NCBI GenBank assembly: GCA_964058845.1 | Contig: CAXKVR010000221.1 | Span: 124,001 to 188,000, forward strand | Source: Carex sylvatica | Taxonomy: Eukaryota; Streptophyta; Magnoliopsida; Poales; Cyperaceae | Length of the DNA: 64,000 bases | Direction: 5' to 3' | In this document: in pieces, positions 34,501 through 47,200 of the stretch | Numbering within the stretch: the first letter of the stretch is position 1 | How the letters are laid out: each line of letters starts with the position of its first letter | Translations under genes and position numbers: made by a program | Notes under the pieces: model-generated | Seen by the model: only the letters and a program-made list of their open reading frames with translations | The model's database searches: none | What the model was told of the DNA's origin: nothing

Positions 34501-37500
34501 AGTGATCCTTGAAGAGATTGGCATTGTCTCCAAGGATCTCATCTATCTACATAAGTACAGTAATTAACAATCCAGTTGATAAGTTTTACCAATAGCAAAA
34601 CAAGTGAAACACAAAATAGCAACTAATTCTTAGCTGACTTATTGGTATGCTATTGAAATTGTTTCAGAGTATGATACTGGTGCTCAAATATCAAGATGAA
34701 GTCACAAGAATCAGGATTGTATTTATGGCCTGAATTTATCTTCATTTATTCTGTGGCATCATCTTATATGGCTTGTACTTTTTTTCATGTGCTAAAGAAA
34801 AACCAGGTTATCAAACTAAAAAAGCAAACATCTGAAATTACCTCTTCACTCGACCAATAATAGAATGCGCCTTCTTTCTTGCTAGGTGCGCCCTCATGTT
34901 CATAACTATCAGCATCTTCGGCTGAATAGATTTCGCCTTCTTTTCCAATCATGTCTCTCCTCAAATAGTCCAGAATGTCACGTGCAATGGAGGAATAATA
35001 GTTGTCTCCAGTTATCAAAAATGTGTCCAGGTATACATTCACGATTTGTCCCTGGTCATACAACATCTTCTCAAAGTGTGGTACTGCAAAAGATTGAGAC
35101 AGAAACTGAGAATAGGACATTAAGAAAAGAGGGAATTTCATGTATACCCCTCAAAACTTCAAAATTATGTATCATATTTACCCTTCTAAATGTCAAAAAC
35201 TCACAGATTTTCCCATTTTATTGTCTTTCCTATTAAAACACATTAAAATTTATAAAGTACCCATTTTACCCTTTATTAAAATAATAAAAAAATATGTAGC
35301 ATGTTTAAAAAAAAATGTCAGTATGCTAATTGGTCAATTTTCGACAGCAAATAGGTCATTTCTCTACTTCTTACGCATACACAGTGATACTTAGGTATAT
35401 GCTTGTGTAAGTGTCAGATGTAGAGAAATTACCTATTTGTCCTGGAAAACTGACAAATTAAGAGTGACATTTTTCTGAAACATGCTACATATTTTTTTTA
35501 TTTTTCATTATAAAGGGCAAAACGGGAACTTCTTAAATTTAAAATTAGTTTTAATAGGAAAAATAGTAAAATGGGTAAATTTGTGAGTTTTTAGAATTTA
35601 GAAGGGTACATGTGTTATTATGAACTTTAGAGGGGGGGAATACATAATTTTGAAGTATATGAGGATATACATGAAATTTCCCATTATGAAAAAGAAGTGC
35701 AGTTCCAGGGAAACTGATACACAAAGTAACAGGTAAGTGAAAACTGACCATGCCAACATTCATCAACACTATATCTATGGAATCCGCCACCAACATGGTC
35801 ATGAATTCCCCCTCTGGCCATGCATTGCAAAGTATGTGTCACCATTTTCATCAGATCTCCTGCTTCGCTATCTTTCCCACTCTCCATTAGCTGCTTATGT
35901 TTGTACAACATCACACAATCCTCGACGGGTCGGGGAAATTTTGGTGCAGACCCGAATCCACCAAATTCAGGGTCATAGCTGCTTGTCAGCTGAAGAGAAA
36001 AGAAGTTTGAACATATGGGTATTGAAAAATCATGTTAATGATGCAAAAATTATTGATTGGGTAAAATATATTGTTCCTTTGAGAGTGTGTGTGCATTGAG
36101 AAATATGTATATATATGAATCCAGCAGGTTATTGTTGAAGGAACAGAATTCACTCCATCTTTAGTCTCTCCAGGGGCTAAAGCATTGATCGACTCGGCAA
36201 AACCCTTTGGTTCTCGATTCTTAAAAAACATAGAAATGACATATATTTCTTCTAAATGATACAAACCGAAAAAGTTGGGTCATTCATCTTTAGTCTCTCC
36301 AGGGTTAAAGATTAACAATGTTTTCAGAAAATATACTATATTGGAGGACAAGGTATTGAGTAAATTTACAACAACAATAAATATATAAAAAGGAAAAGAA
36401 ATTGAAAAACCTGTTCAACACATTGTTTCAAGCAACGATGTGCCAGGTCATCAGAAACTTTGGTGGACTTAGCAGAGGCTGATAAAGCCTCTGTCAGCTG
36501 ATCTATTGCTTGGGTCCCACCCATTTCCAGTGTTTCTCTCTTTGTATCCCATGCTTGCTTCACCTTTCTGAAAAATAACCCAGTTCAGACTGAAACGCTT
36601 CCTTAAAAATAATAATTTCATCGAAGTATTTACCCTTGAAATATACAAAATCCTCTTGCCAGAACAACAAAAGAAAAAAGAAATAATTTTAAACGATTAA
36701 ATTGTTCCAACCTTAAAACAGTCTTGAAGCCAGATCGGTTATACTTATCATCTGGAGGAAAGTAGGTCCCACCCATCATAGGCTTCAAGTTAGGAGAGAG
36801 GAACACACTCAAAGGCCAGCCGCCACTGCCATATAGTGCTTGTATGAAAGTCATGTACACCTACAAGAAAAAAATATTATTATCGTTTAAACCAGAAAAG
36901 AATAACAAGCAAGAATTAATAAATTAGCAAAAACCAGTGCTACCTATTCTTCTTCCCGAATTGTAGTACAGTGCTTGTATATATACTAGAAATGACTCTT
37001 AATTAACAGTTGCAGGGTTGCAGGAACTAGCTGGACACAGTGCTGGTAATTACCAGTACTTGCGTGTGCAAGCAAATGAAGAACAAAAGAAATTTGGCTA
37101 ACCTTGTCAACATCTGGTCTCTCTTCCCTATCAACCTGTTTCATATAAAAATAAAAATAAAAATAAAATAAAGAGCTGAATAACTGAAATGCTACATTTC
37201 AAAACGATGCCTCAGTCTTAGTATGAGGTCAAGTCTCAACCTTGCCCCCATTATCCTCGTTGACTAACCCAATGCTATGAAAACCCCTAATTAGTCTCAA
37301 ACAAGCCTAGAAAAGAGCAGTGGCAGAAGTAAACAGAGGGGAAGGGGTGCTAAGCACCCTCTACAAATTTGAAATTTTTTCAGTTTTGTCCTTTAAAAAT
37401 TTCAACTTCTACAAGAAATTATACTATTAGCCCCCATCATAAACTAAAATTATACCACTCTTCTTTATCCAGCCCCAACATTAACCATTGATAGTACTGC

Positions 37501-38627
37501 AAAATATGAACCAAATATATAACTCAGTTTGCTTTTGTAGTAAACAAAGACATAGTAACAGCAGAAAGAAAAACCTTGATGCTAACAAACCAATCATTTA
37601 GCAATTTGGCAACCTCTTCATTTTCAAATGACTCCACCTCCATTACATGGCACCTACGGAAATAATTAGGAATGAACAACATCAAATCATACAGACTAGA
37701 AATGCCTTCCATATCAAGAAATAGAAGAAAGATTAATATAAGGGTATCAAATTGAAAATATTACCAGTGACATGTGCTGTACCCAACTTCACAGTGTCAA
37801 GGCAATAATGGTCGCGAATAAGGATCAACCGATTGAAACATATTAGCACAAGTTGACATAATTACTTCAAATTAAGAATAAGAATGAATAATTTCCAAGC
37901 AAAACTTGCAGAGAGCTAGAGACATCTACTAACTTGAAAGGAAAATAGGTACATCTCTTTTACGAGCAGCTTCAAAAGCCTCTTCTCCCCATGGATACCA
38001 ATCAACCTTTAACCAAACACATCACTTGTCAGTATGCAATTCCAATATCAAAAATTGGAAAAGTTGTACCAAGTAACCGAGTGAAAAGCCTAGTCGTATC
38101 AGTATTTCACCAACTGTGGTACCTATCCAATCTTCAGTTAGACAATTAGTCAACCACACAATTTTGGTACAAAAATAGCGCAAATTCACAATTAAGAGCA
38201 TCACTACGGAATCTCAGGCCGTCTTGTAATATAGCCCCGAAAAGAAGAAAAATAATAATTATCCTCCCATACAGTTCCGGGTTAACTGTTCGACGAAATG
38301 CTTGACAGAAAGATGAAATAGCAAGAGAAGAAGCACAAAAATAGCATGCGATGAACATACCGGGTTGTGAGCGTGCTGAAGGAGGTAGGGGCTGTGCTCG
38401 GACGCAAGTCGGTTCGTGTGGCGGGTCGGAGCAGTTGACCCGCCAGAGCCGGATGCGGAGGTAGACATGGCGGATTTGTAAAGAAAGGAGGTTAGTGTAC
38501 GGCGAGAGGCGAGAGAGTTGGAAGAGAGAAAGCGAGAGAGCATGAGAGTGCGGTGGGAAGTTAATGGAAAGGAGAAGAACGAGCGAGAGAGAGAGAGTGC
38601 GGTCGCGCCTCGGTGCGAGAGCGCCAT
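31205..38627 (-). CDS. SPATA20/YyaL-type thioredoxin-domain protein
   Basis: Fifteen minus-strand exons: 38627-38361, 38006-37934, 37786-37765, 37653-37575, 37135-37103, 36860-36712, 36567-36411, 35989-35749, 35083-34842, 34546-34283, 33647-33537, 33172-32948, 32683-32480, 31963-31787 and 31393-31205. Phases agree and give 810 aa. The Ser/Arg/Leu-rich first 50 residues look like an organelle presequence. The thioredoxin-like domain (DUF255/DsbH type) follows: [20 protein letters not shown], then the CHWC redox motif (C119, C122), [11 protein letters not shown] and [20 protein letters not shown]. The C-terminal half resembles the six-hairpin glycosidase-like fold of this family ([51 protein letters not shown]). 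The biochemical role of the family is not settled. Exon 3 is a 22-nt microexon spanning the redox motif. The intron after exon 12 uses a GC donor (CAG|GCAAGT at 32947). A family 2 MITE lies in the intron between exons 8 and 9. Confidence 0.94.
31516..31547. repeat. Poly(A) run in the last intron of the thioredoxin-domain gene
   Basis: About 27 consecutive A followed by TTAAATGG. It may be the tail of a small retroposed insert (TTAAATGG repeats on both sides, ATTAAATGGTG before and TTAAATGGTTA after), but no body is recognised. Confidence 0.5.
35131..35682. mobile_element. MITE family 2, full-length copy in an intron
   Basis: Starts GGGAATTTCATGTATACCCC and ends with the inverse ATATACATGAAATTTCCC. 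Almost the whole 552 bp folds back on itself: AACTCACAGATTTTCCCATT on the left pairs with AATGGGTAAATTTGTGAGTT-like sequence on the right. It sits in the intron between exons 8 and 9 of the thioredoxin-domain gene and contains no splice damage to it. Confidence 0.75.
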
Positions 38628-40532
38628 CTGGACTTTGAAATATCGTGTTGGTTTTGAGCGAGCGGTGACATGCTGCCATTTGGCGATTGGAATTCAGATT
38701 CAGTGGTCATTGGTAGAGATCTGCGTTGTTCTTTTTAATCTATCACGAATCTTAAAGCGATCTAATCGCCGAAGTTACTTTGTCTCAGCTTCGAGCTCAT
38801 TCTGTGGTACCCCCGATGATTTGATGAGTCATTATCCCATAAAGTAACTCAATGTTTGAGTTTTAGTTTGGACCGTTGGATCAGAAGTTTGGCCGATCTG
38901 GCCGAACGCACGGACCCTTAATATTCGTGTTAGAGTAGATCGAACGGTTAGATCAAAACATAAAAATTAAGTTACTTTAGGGAACAATTCGTCTGCGATA
39001 TGCTTCCTGCCGATTGCGGGTAACCGACAAATTTTGCCATATCGGAAAGAAAAATATCGTCTTAAAAAAGAAACTAAACCGGTTTTAACTTCAAAATCTA
39101 TGATAAATTCAAATCGGTACCCCTTAACGTGCCTCGTGTATTTCAAATCGGTCTAAAGAACAGTAATTTAGTATCTATCTAAATAAATATTAAATTTGAA
39201 AATATGTAACTAACTAACTAACTAACAATTATATACAAAATATTCTAATTAAAAATTTATAATTAACAAGATAACCGTATTAGTTCTAGTGATATTATGG
39301 TTAATTATAAACAAATTTTAGTAAGAAAAGTAGTGTACAACAGTTGTGTAGGATTTTATTCAGCCTTTTTTTTTTCAAATATTTGTATACAAAAAATTAT
39401 AGTAAAATACAGTTTCATATATTAACCAAGCAAATCCTAAGTCTGTGACTTTTGGGTCGGTTCAGTTTTGAGTTATTTAGATGGTTAAATTAATCAGATT
39501 AGACTTACACCTTCAAATATTAATATATATTTTTAGTATCTGTCAAATAATTTAAAATTTTCAATCATAAGAAACTAATAAATACTGTTAGAATTTCTGA
39601 GAGGTTTATGTTAACAAGCACCTACGTATACACATTTTTGAACCAAAAACTGATCTGAAAGTTTGGGAAAGCTTGAGAAGGAAATCTATAATTCTCCTCT
39701 TTTGCCTACTTGAACTCAATATTCATTTCATTCAATTATATTTTTGCTTTCAAGGGTGCATGGAATCTCAGTTTTTGTTGTTTTGGGTAGTCTTCCTTTA
39801 AATATTGCAATAAAATATATCTTTTTTGTTTATTGTTTAACTTTAGCGATAAGCTGAGAATGTCATCAAACTAAATTTGATTCGATGTTCGATCTAAACC
39901 ATTCGATTTGCATTAACTCATGTGTCTGATTTATGTTTATGTGACCGTTTATAATTATTTGTTCGTATGGATATCAAATTGAATGAATAGATTAGATTTG
40001 ATTTAATTATAGCTCAACAAAAATAGCAGTCGATAAGAATTAGCCTTTAATTAGTCTAGAAGTTAAAGGCTTGAAAAGTGAACTAATTTATCAAAGAGAA
40101 TGACAGATGCTGACTTTGGGACTTTAAATTTCTACGGTGCTATTCGGTAAGAGTCTCTTAGATCTCCTTAAGATTAAAGAAGTCTACTTTAGCTTTTTTA
40201 GTCGCTCAATTTTACCGAATATCGATTCTTTAGCGCGGATTAAGACAACCTCCTTTAGTCTCCTTTTAGGCTGAATTTTAATTCCATGTCCCGCCTTTAA
40301 GGCACGCCCTTCCTTCAGCTTCTTTTAACTATCTTAATCTTGTTCCCCTTCATTTAACTTACCGAACAGCACCTCCTTAGTACGGATTATTATTTAATTT
40401 CTCATGTGTTGCCGAATAGCTTCAGAAGAGTAGCTCTGGTTATTTTTTTGAGTTGTATTTTGTGGTTGTGCTTGTGCAGAGGTTTTCGGAGCATCTTTGT
40501 GAAGCTGGAGCTTAGAGAAGAGAAGATGGAAT
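38628..40532. other. Intergenic, including upstream region of the thioredoxin-domain gene
   Basis: The first ~200 bp are the 5' flank of the minus-strand gene. The family 3 MITE at 38826-38990 lies within. The rest is AT-rich with a short TAAC repeat near 39205-39226. No gene recognised. Confidence 0.5.
38826..38990. mobile_element. Short MITE, family 3, second copy
   Basis: Ends CCCATAAAGTAACTCAATGT and the inverse ATTAAGTTACTTTAGGG, with the internal CTTAATATTCGTG motif shared with 30436-30592 and 60683-60807. Close to the start of the minus-strand gene, so it could contribute to its promoter. Confidence 0.6.
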
Positions 40533-41561
40533 TGTTGGGAATCATAAAGGCCGAACAATTACGTCTTATTTAGAAATCAAATAATTATATTTCATCTAAG
40601 AGTCAAATACTTACACTCCGGGAAAGAAGAAATAATCTCCACCTTAACCTAAGATCATCCTATGCTAAAGAGACTCAAAACATAAAATTAAGTGCGGAAT
40701 ACAATACCTGATTTCATGTTGTTTGCCATGGAATCGCCAAAGCCGATGATGGAGCAATAACCGTCTCTGTGAACGCGAGACAAGACTCTTGATGCCAAGA
40801 TTTCCCTCATGCCTTTTTTGTTGAATCGTGGATTAAGTCTTCCAAAGTAATAAGATCGTCCTTGAGAAATGATTTCCAAATCTATAATGGATTTCTCTTC
40901 TTAATTCTTTGATGGTGGAAGAAGGGAGAAGGCTCTCAAAATTATGTATAAGAATAACCTCTTTCAGAATTCTGAGTTTAGTTGGTTATCTTATGACTTG
41001 GGGACCTATCCTTATATAGTTTTACACATCTGACAGCGCGAGTGCGAGTGCACTGACCCGCACTGGGCTCAGTGCATCCGCACTGGGTTAAGACGGGTCC
41101 AAATAACTACTTTTCTTTTAGCCCTGAATTTTACCTAAGTCCTGAGTGTGTCCGCACTAGGCTCGGACTTTTTCTACGCTCTATGCTAAACTCAGAAAAT
41201 CGTCTAAGTCCTGAGTGCGTCCGCACTGGAATCTAGTGCGTCCACACTCGGACTTTTTCTGTGTTGTTCTAAGTTCTCAAAAATTGGCTAAGTACTGAGT
41301 GCGTCAGCATTGGGCTCAGTGTGTTCGCACTCAGGATCAAAATAGCAGTTTTCTTAATTGCAAATCTCAGAATCAGTCCATCAATGATTTGATCTTTGTC
41401 TAAATTATTCTACACATTTATGGACCACATCCTATTGAATACATAGATTGTCTAATATCTTAATTTCATATTATATCACTTTAATTGTGACAATCATATA
41501 TGATAGTAAACAATTCATAATTATATTACATATATGCTCAATGTTGGATTAAGATCCAACA
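40533..41561 (-). mobile_element. Ty1-copia LTR (1029 bp), minus orientation
   Basis: In minus-strand reading it starts TGTTGGATCTTAATCCAACA and ends ATTCCCAACA. A purine-rich tract (CAAGTGGGAGAT) precedes it, as expected for a 3' LTR, and a copia pol C-terminal fragment lies upstream in the same orientation. Inside are degenerate repeats of GAGTGCGTCCGCACTGG-like sequence (about 41035-41335). The 5' LTR and most of the internal region are missing in this window. The adjoining GGAAT (40528-40532) would be one half of a 5-bp target duplication. Confidence 0.8.
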
Positions 41562-42244
41562 ATCTCCCACTTGAGCAATATGTTATATTTTTTTAATTAT
41601 GTATTTGTCAACTTTATGTGCGCACATACTTTTTTGTCATTCTTATGTATTCCTAAACCAATTTCGTCCATTAATTACATTAGCAAAGGACTAAAGCAGC
41701 TTTCGTCACATTTATTTTAGTCATGAGTAAACCATCAATAATCACAGTACTAATATAACAAAATGACATGAATCATGATGTGGATGTGTAGCATAGAAAT
41801 TACACGCAATTGTGATCTTACGTGCCAATTTCTAACTAGGTCTCCCACTAAAAACTCGAAACCGAATTCCATAAACTTGTTGTGAAATGCATATCCAAAT
41901 AAGCCATTTGCATAACACATATCCAAAACTTAAAAACTCAAACTTGTTGTAAAATACATATCTAAATATGCCCTTTTGCAATTTACATATTCAAAACTTA
42001 AGAACTGAATTTTATAAACTTCTTGTAAAATGCATACACATATAAAACCTTTTGCAAATTACTTATATTAAGTTTATATCATTGTAAAATGCATATACAT
42101 ATAAACATTTTGCAAATTACAAACCTTAAGTTTAAATCAATCTTAATAGAGACAGAATGTAAACATAATATTCTTTTTTGAAACATGCATATCCATATAA
42201 ACTTGATGCAAGTTCACATATCCTAATTACAATAATAGACTTCC
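41562..42244 (-). mobile_element. Non-coding tail of the copia element
   Basis: Lies between the pol stop codon and the LTR. It contains several diverged direct repeats of TTGTAAAATGCATATCCAAAT type (about 41880-42215). No frame. Confidence 0.6.
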
Positions 42245-42375
42245 ACTAAAATTGAATATCTTTAATAGAAATTATACCCATATGAGCAACATGCTCTTCA
42301 AACTTATTGGGTGATAATTCTTTAGTAAATAGATCCACTAATATGGAGTCTGTCCCTTTATACAACCAACCATTC
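42245..42375 (-). pseudogene. Copia pol remnant (RNase H C-terminus)
   Basis: Minus-strand translation reads NGWLYKGTDSILVDLFTKEL followed by SPNKFEEHVAHMGI and ends with a stop at 42245. This matches the usual copia C-terminus (DPLTKGLPPK.F.EH...MG). Upstream sequence degenerates after about 42 codons, so only the last part of the polyprotein remains. Confidence 0.75.
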
Positions 42376-44295
42376 TGTACTTTTTCCTTTGCTTTACTTT
42401 ACTTTAGCATTTTTCTAACGACAATTACTCTCTGTAATTGAATGCTAAGCAAAGTCTAACAATCTCATTAACTCTGATTTGTTGTATTGTAACTGTCTCT
42501 TTGTTGAGCTATGTTGGACGTCCATCTTCAATATATGGAGAGATCCATTTGATTGCTATCTTCTTCTTATTTTGTAATTGGAGCAATTATGGTGGGAATA
42601 ATTCTAAATAGCTATTCATTTTGGGTATGTTTGGATGCATCAAGAATATATGGTATTTGAGAACAGGGCTATTCAGAATAGCAATGTATACACAAATGAT
42701 ATTTTTACAATTCAAAATAGTTAGAACAATTGTTATTTTCTATTTCTGAAAATATTGAAATAGTTACTGCATGTTTAGAAGAGTGAAGAGAGAGAAAAAT
42801 ATTTTTACTCAGATTTCTGCCAATATGGTCTTGAAATAACAAAATTGACGTCACTTCTATCATCTTAATGTCGTGACAATTCATTTGAGACCCCACTTAC
42901 CTATATTTCTCCTTAATTAACACATTCTTAACACTATTCTTTCTCAGTTACAGCTATTTATTATTCCAAATGTACAATCTAAACAATATTTTTACTATTT
43001 CGAATAGCACAATTTTCACACTAATATGAAAATCACTATTTTTTCTCTATTTTCATCTAATAATATTTTGTGAGTTTTTTTTCTCTTTGACAAGATCTAC
43101 TATGATAATATTGATATGGTAGTTTGTGTTGTCAAAAATTTTGTTTTATTGTTTTTCATGTAATTCACACTTTATTTAGTGCAATATTTGAGTTAGAATG
43201 TGCACGTCAAATTAATTTACAATAAATATAAATATTATTTTTATAAGAACATTATTTGAGTTAGATACTGTCTTTATTTATGGATCCCAGTCAAAATGGT
43301 TGCTCGGTTCGTTATATTATAACGAAAAAATGTTATAATCCCAGTCAAAATGGTACATTAATTTTTAGTGATTTTGGTTCGCTGATGCACCAACGTCATC
43401 TTGCACAAGAGATCAACTTTTATAAATTAAAAGTTATGTAGTAGTTAATTTAATATTAATTTTATTATGTTATAAATATGGGGCGAGATTAAAATACTTT
43501 TAATATAAAATACAAAAGTCTAATTAAATATATATAACAAAAGTTTCTCAAATATATAATACAAAATAATAAAAATGACCATTTTTTTTAAAATAAATGA
43601 GGCTCAATTGCCTCGCAGATCGATCATCACACCGCGAATTGTAGGAAAATCGCCAATAATGTTTCAATATAATAATTTAATTTTAATACACATTGCACGA
43701 ATATTTTACAGTAAAAAAAACAAAACTTGTCCAGTTGGAGTTGGAGTGGTTGTTTAAAGGTCGATATCACATGATTGCTGGTTTAGGTGTAATTAAAAGA
43801 AGCAGCTGTCACCTGCCCTTCTGTCTTAAGAAAATTGAATTCAGATTTCCTAAAGTAACTCAAATTTTGAGTTTGGATCCGAATCTATTATTATTTATGA
43901 ATGAATATTAAAAGATCCTATTCTCTTCAAAATTTCCATTCTGCTCGGATGGTCCGGACAATTTAAACGGACGGTTAGGATCGTTATTTCAACTTGGCAC
44001 GAATCTCTAGGCACAAATAATAATTCTTTCCTGCGCTGTCTCAAATAAGCACCATCTGAGAATAAATCAGGACCATCCGTTTCATCTTGATTGAGTAAGG
44101 TACCTGTGAGGATAAGGATCCGAAGAGCAGACCGAGAAAAATATCTTCATATAATTGGAAGCTGTCAGTTATCCATTTAAACATTTATTAGGGAGCTCCG
44201 TATTTGAATAAAACTGCTGCTAGTGCTGAGTGATTGCCAGGGAACACAACACCCCTCTCTATCTGGGCCTCTGTTTGATTGCATGAGAAGAATCC
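42376..44295. other. AT-rich intergenic sequence and NLR upstream region
   Basis: No gene recognised. At 43284-43358 the motif CCCAGTCAAAATGGT occurs twice around a GTTATATTATAAC palindrome. Sequence around 43850-43880 (CTAAAGTAACTCAAATTTTG) resembles a family 3 MITE end, close to the NLR promoter. Confidence 0.4.
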
Positions 44296-47200
44296 ATGGT
44301 GGTTCCATTGGCCACCGCGGCAATCGGATGGGGGTTCTCCGCTGCGGGTTGGCTGATCTCCCCTGTCCTTACCCGTTTATTGAACAAATGCTTTGATGAA
44401 CTCGGCTTAGATCCGAAGTTTCAATCTCGAAAGCAAATCCTCCTGAAAAAATTGGAAAATCTACATACCACGCTCCTCCCTCAGCTTTTCATCCTGACAG
44501 ATGCTGCAAAGCAGAGCCCCCACTTTGAGGCTGCTCGTCTCGAGAAGTGGCTTCAGAAGCTCAAGTTTGCTTTCTATGAGGCTGAGCATGTGCTTGGTTT
44601 AGTCGAGTACCAGCGCCTTAAAAAGAAGGTTAATTCCCTCTTCCCTTCTACTTCTAAATCTATTTCAAAGAAATTAAAAGACAAACTCCTGAAATTTTCA
44701 TCTGAGAAGAAAAATCTCATTAAAATCCTGGAGAATTTGGAAAATATTGTCAATGAAGCAATGGAATTTGTTGCCCTGCTGAACCTACCAAGCAGCAGTG
44801 GCAATAATTCAACTTGGAACTCTAGGGAAACAATTTCTATTCCAGATTCCACGGTTATTGGTCGTGACGAGGACCGGGATTGCATTGTAAAATTGTTACG
44901 GGAAACTACAACAGAATCAACTAGTACTGCTGAGAGCTACTCTGTTGTCGGAATCTGGGGCATGGGTGGGTCGGGGAAGACAACGTTGGCACAGTATGTT
45001 TGTGAACATGAGAAAGAAGTAAAGTACTTTGACTGTGTCATGTGGGCTCATGTTTCTCAAAAGTTTAGTGTCCATACAATTATGAGGAAAATATGGGAGT
45101 CGGTTTCAGGGAGCAGCTGCCCTAATTATGAAAATTTAGATGTGCTAATGTCCCAAGTTGCTAACAAATTAAGAGGGAAAAAGTATTTGTTGGTGTTGGA
45201 TGATGTTTGGTGTGATAAAGGGGTTAGTGAGCAAGAACTAAACCAATTATTTGCCCCTCTAAGAGATGGTAAGCGAGGTAGCAAAATATTGGTTACAACT
45301 CGGAATGCAGAAGCAGCAAGAGCTTTGTGCGTTATGGATCTGATGAAATTGCCAGAACTTTCAGATGAGGCTTTCTTATCATTATTTATGAGCCATGCAT
45401 TAAATGGTGTAAAAGTCAATGAGCACCTGGAGAAAGAGTTACAAGCAATAGGGTTGAAGATTGTGGGAAAATTATGCCGGTTGCCTCTAGCTGCAATAAC
45501 AGTGGCAGGTCAATTGCGTAGAAGACCTGATCCAGAATTTTGGTCATCCATGCTAAACAGAAGCTTGTTAAATGATACCATGGGAGCACTATTTTTGAGC
45601 TATCAGTACCTCCCTCCCTCATTGCAACGATGCTTTGCATTTTGCAGCTTGTTTCCTAAAGGCCATCGATTGGAGCATGACCATTTGGTTAATATATGGA
45701 TTGCAGAGGGCTTCATTGAAACTGAGGATAATATTGAGCATATGAAGGATATTGCTAATCGGTATATTTTGGAGTTAGTTTCTAGCTCTTTCTTTCAAAT
45801 TAGCGAATCTGATAGTAATCATTACTCTATACATGACCTAATGCATGATCTAGCTGAACATGTTTCTGAAGGTGAATGTTTTAGAATAGAAATTGGTGAG
45901 GAAAAGGAAATTCCTTCCCAAACTCGTCATTTATTCGTTGGGCTTGAAATGTTTGAGGAGTATATGGAGAAAATATACAAACTAAAATATCTAGTTACAA
46001 TCTTTGTTCAGATGTCATCATCGAATATCTATTGGAAACAAGTGGACCTTGAGGATCTTTTTATGAACTCGAAGAAGTTATACGTAGTGCATATGCAAGC
46101 AGTTATTGTTAAAAGAGTTCCAAAATCTGTAATTCACTTGAGAAACCTACGCTACCTAAACTTAGTGACAAGTCTACTAGATGAAACCCACAATTCATTA
46201 AATAGACTTTACCAATTGCGTTTCTTATATAGTAGCGGCCAGATTCCCGATGTTGGGAGGCTAATATTACTTCAAGATTTGCCAAAAATCGATGTTAGAA
46301 CAACAAGTGGATTTGAGCTGAAACAATTGGAGCATCTCAGAGACCTTTATGGATCGTTATCAATTAATGGTCTCCATAATGTTGAAAGTAAGGAGGAGGC
46401 ATATCGTGCAAAATTATCTGACAAAAAAGGCATCCAAAAATTACATTTTTCTTGGGATTATGAAAATAGAGATGTCCAGAGAGACATCGATGTTGAAATT
46501 CTAGATGGCCTTTGTCCACCACCCCAAATTAAGAAGCTGACTATTAAAGGATATCGTGGTAAGAGATTCCCCAGATGGATTTCAGAAAATAATGATAACA
46601 TTATTCATCTCCAGCATCTTGAAGTTGTCGACTGTGGAGGCTTGGAAGCCCTACACATAATAAATGAACTATCGAATCTCCAGCATCTTGAAGTTGCCGA
46701 CTGTGGAGGCTTGGAAGCCCTACACATAATAAATGAACTATCGAACCTTCTATTTCTTACCATATCTTTTCTTCCTAAGCTCAAGAGTTGGGTATCTCTT
46801 CCCTTGACTCTAACTAAATTGGAAATTTCTCATTGTTTGTCTCTTGCTTTTGTGCTGAAAGAAGATTTAGAGATGATAATGTCAACAAAGAACACAAGAA
46901 TATCCCAAATTGTGACTTTCATGGGCAACAGCCAAACTGATTTTATGTTCCAACGTGTTCAGGAAATGATAAAACTGAGTGATCATGATTCTATAGATGA
47001 ACAAACATATTCAACCATTTCAACAGATTTTCAGAAATGCCTAGAGAAAATGTTGGACCTCATTTGCCAACTTAAAGACATATATGGTGAACTATTCCTG
47101 CCCCCTGCCCTCAGGGAACTTCGAATTAAATCATGCTTTATCACAGACAAAATCTTAGCTCGGTCTTTGCACGGTCTTACCTCCCTGACCCAGTTGACAT

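Noticed and set aside
40688..40879. 63-codon minus-strand frame in the copia LTR
   Set aside because: Lies wholly inside the LTR; LTRs are non-coding and the frame shows no family resemblance.
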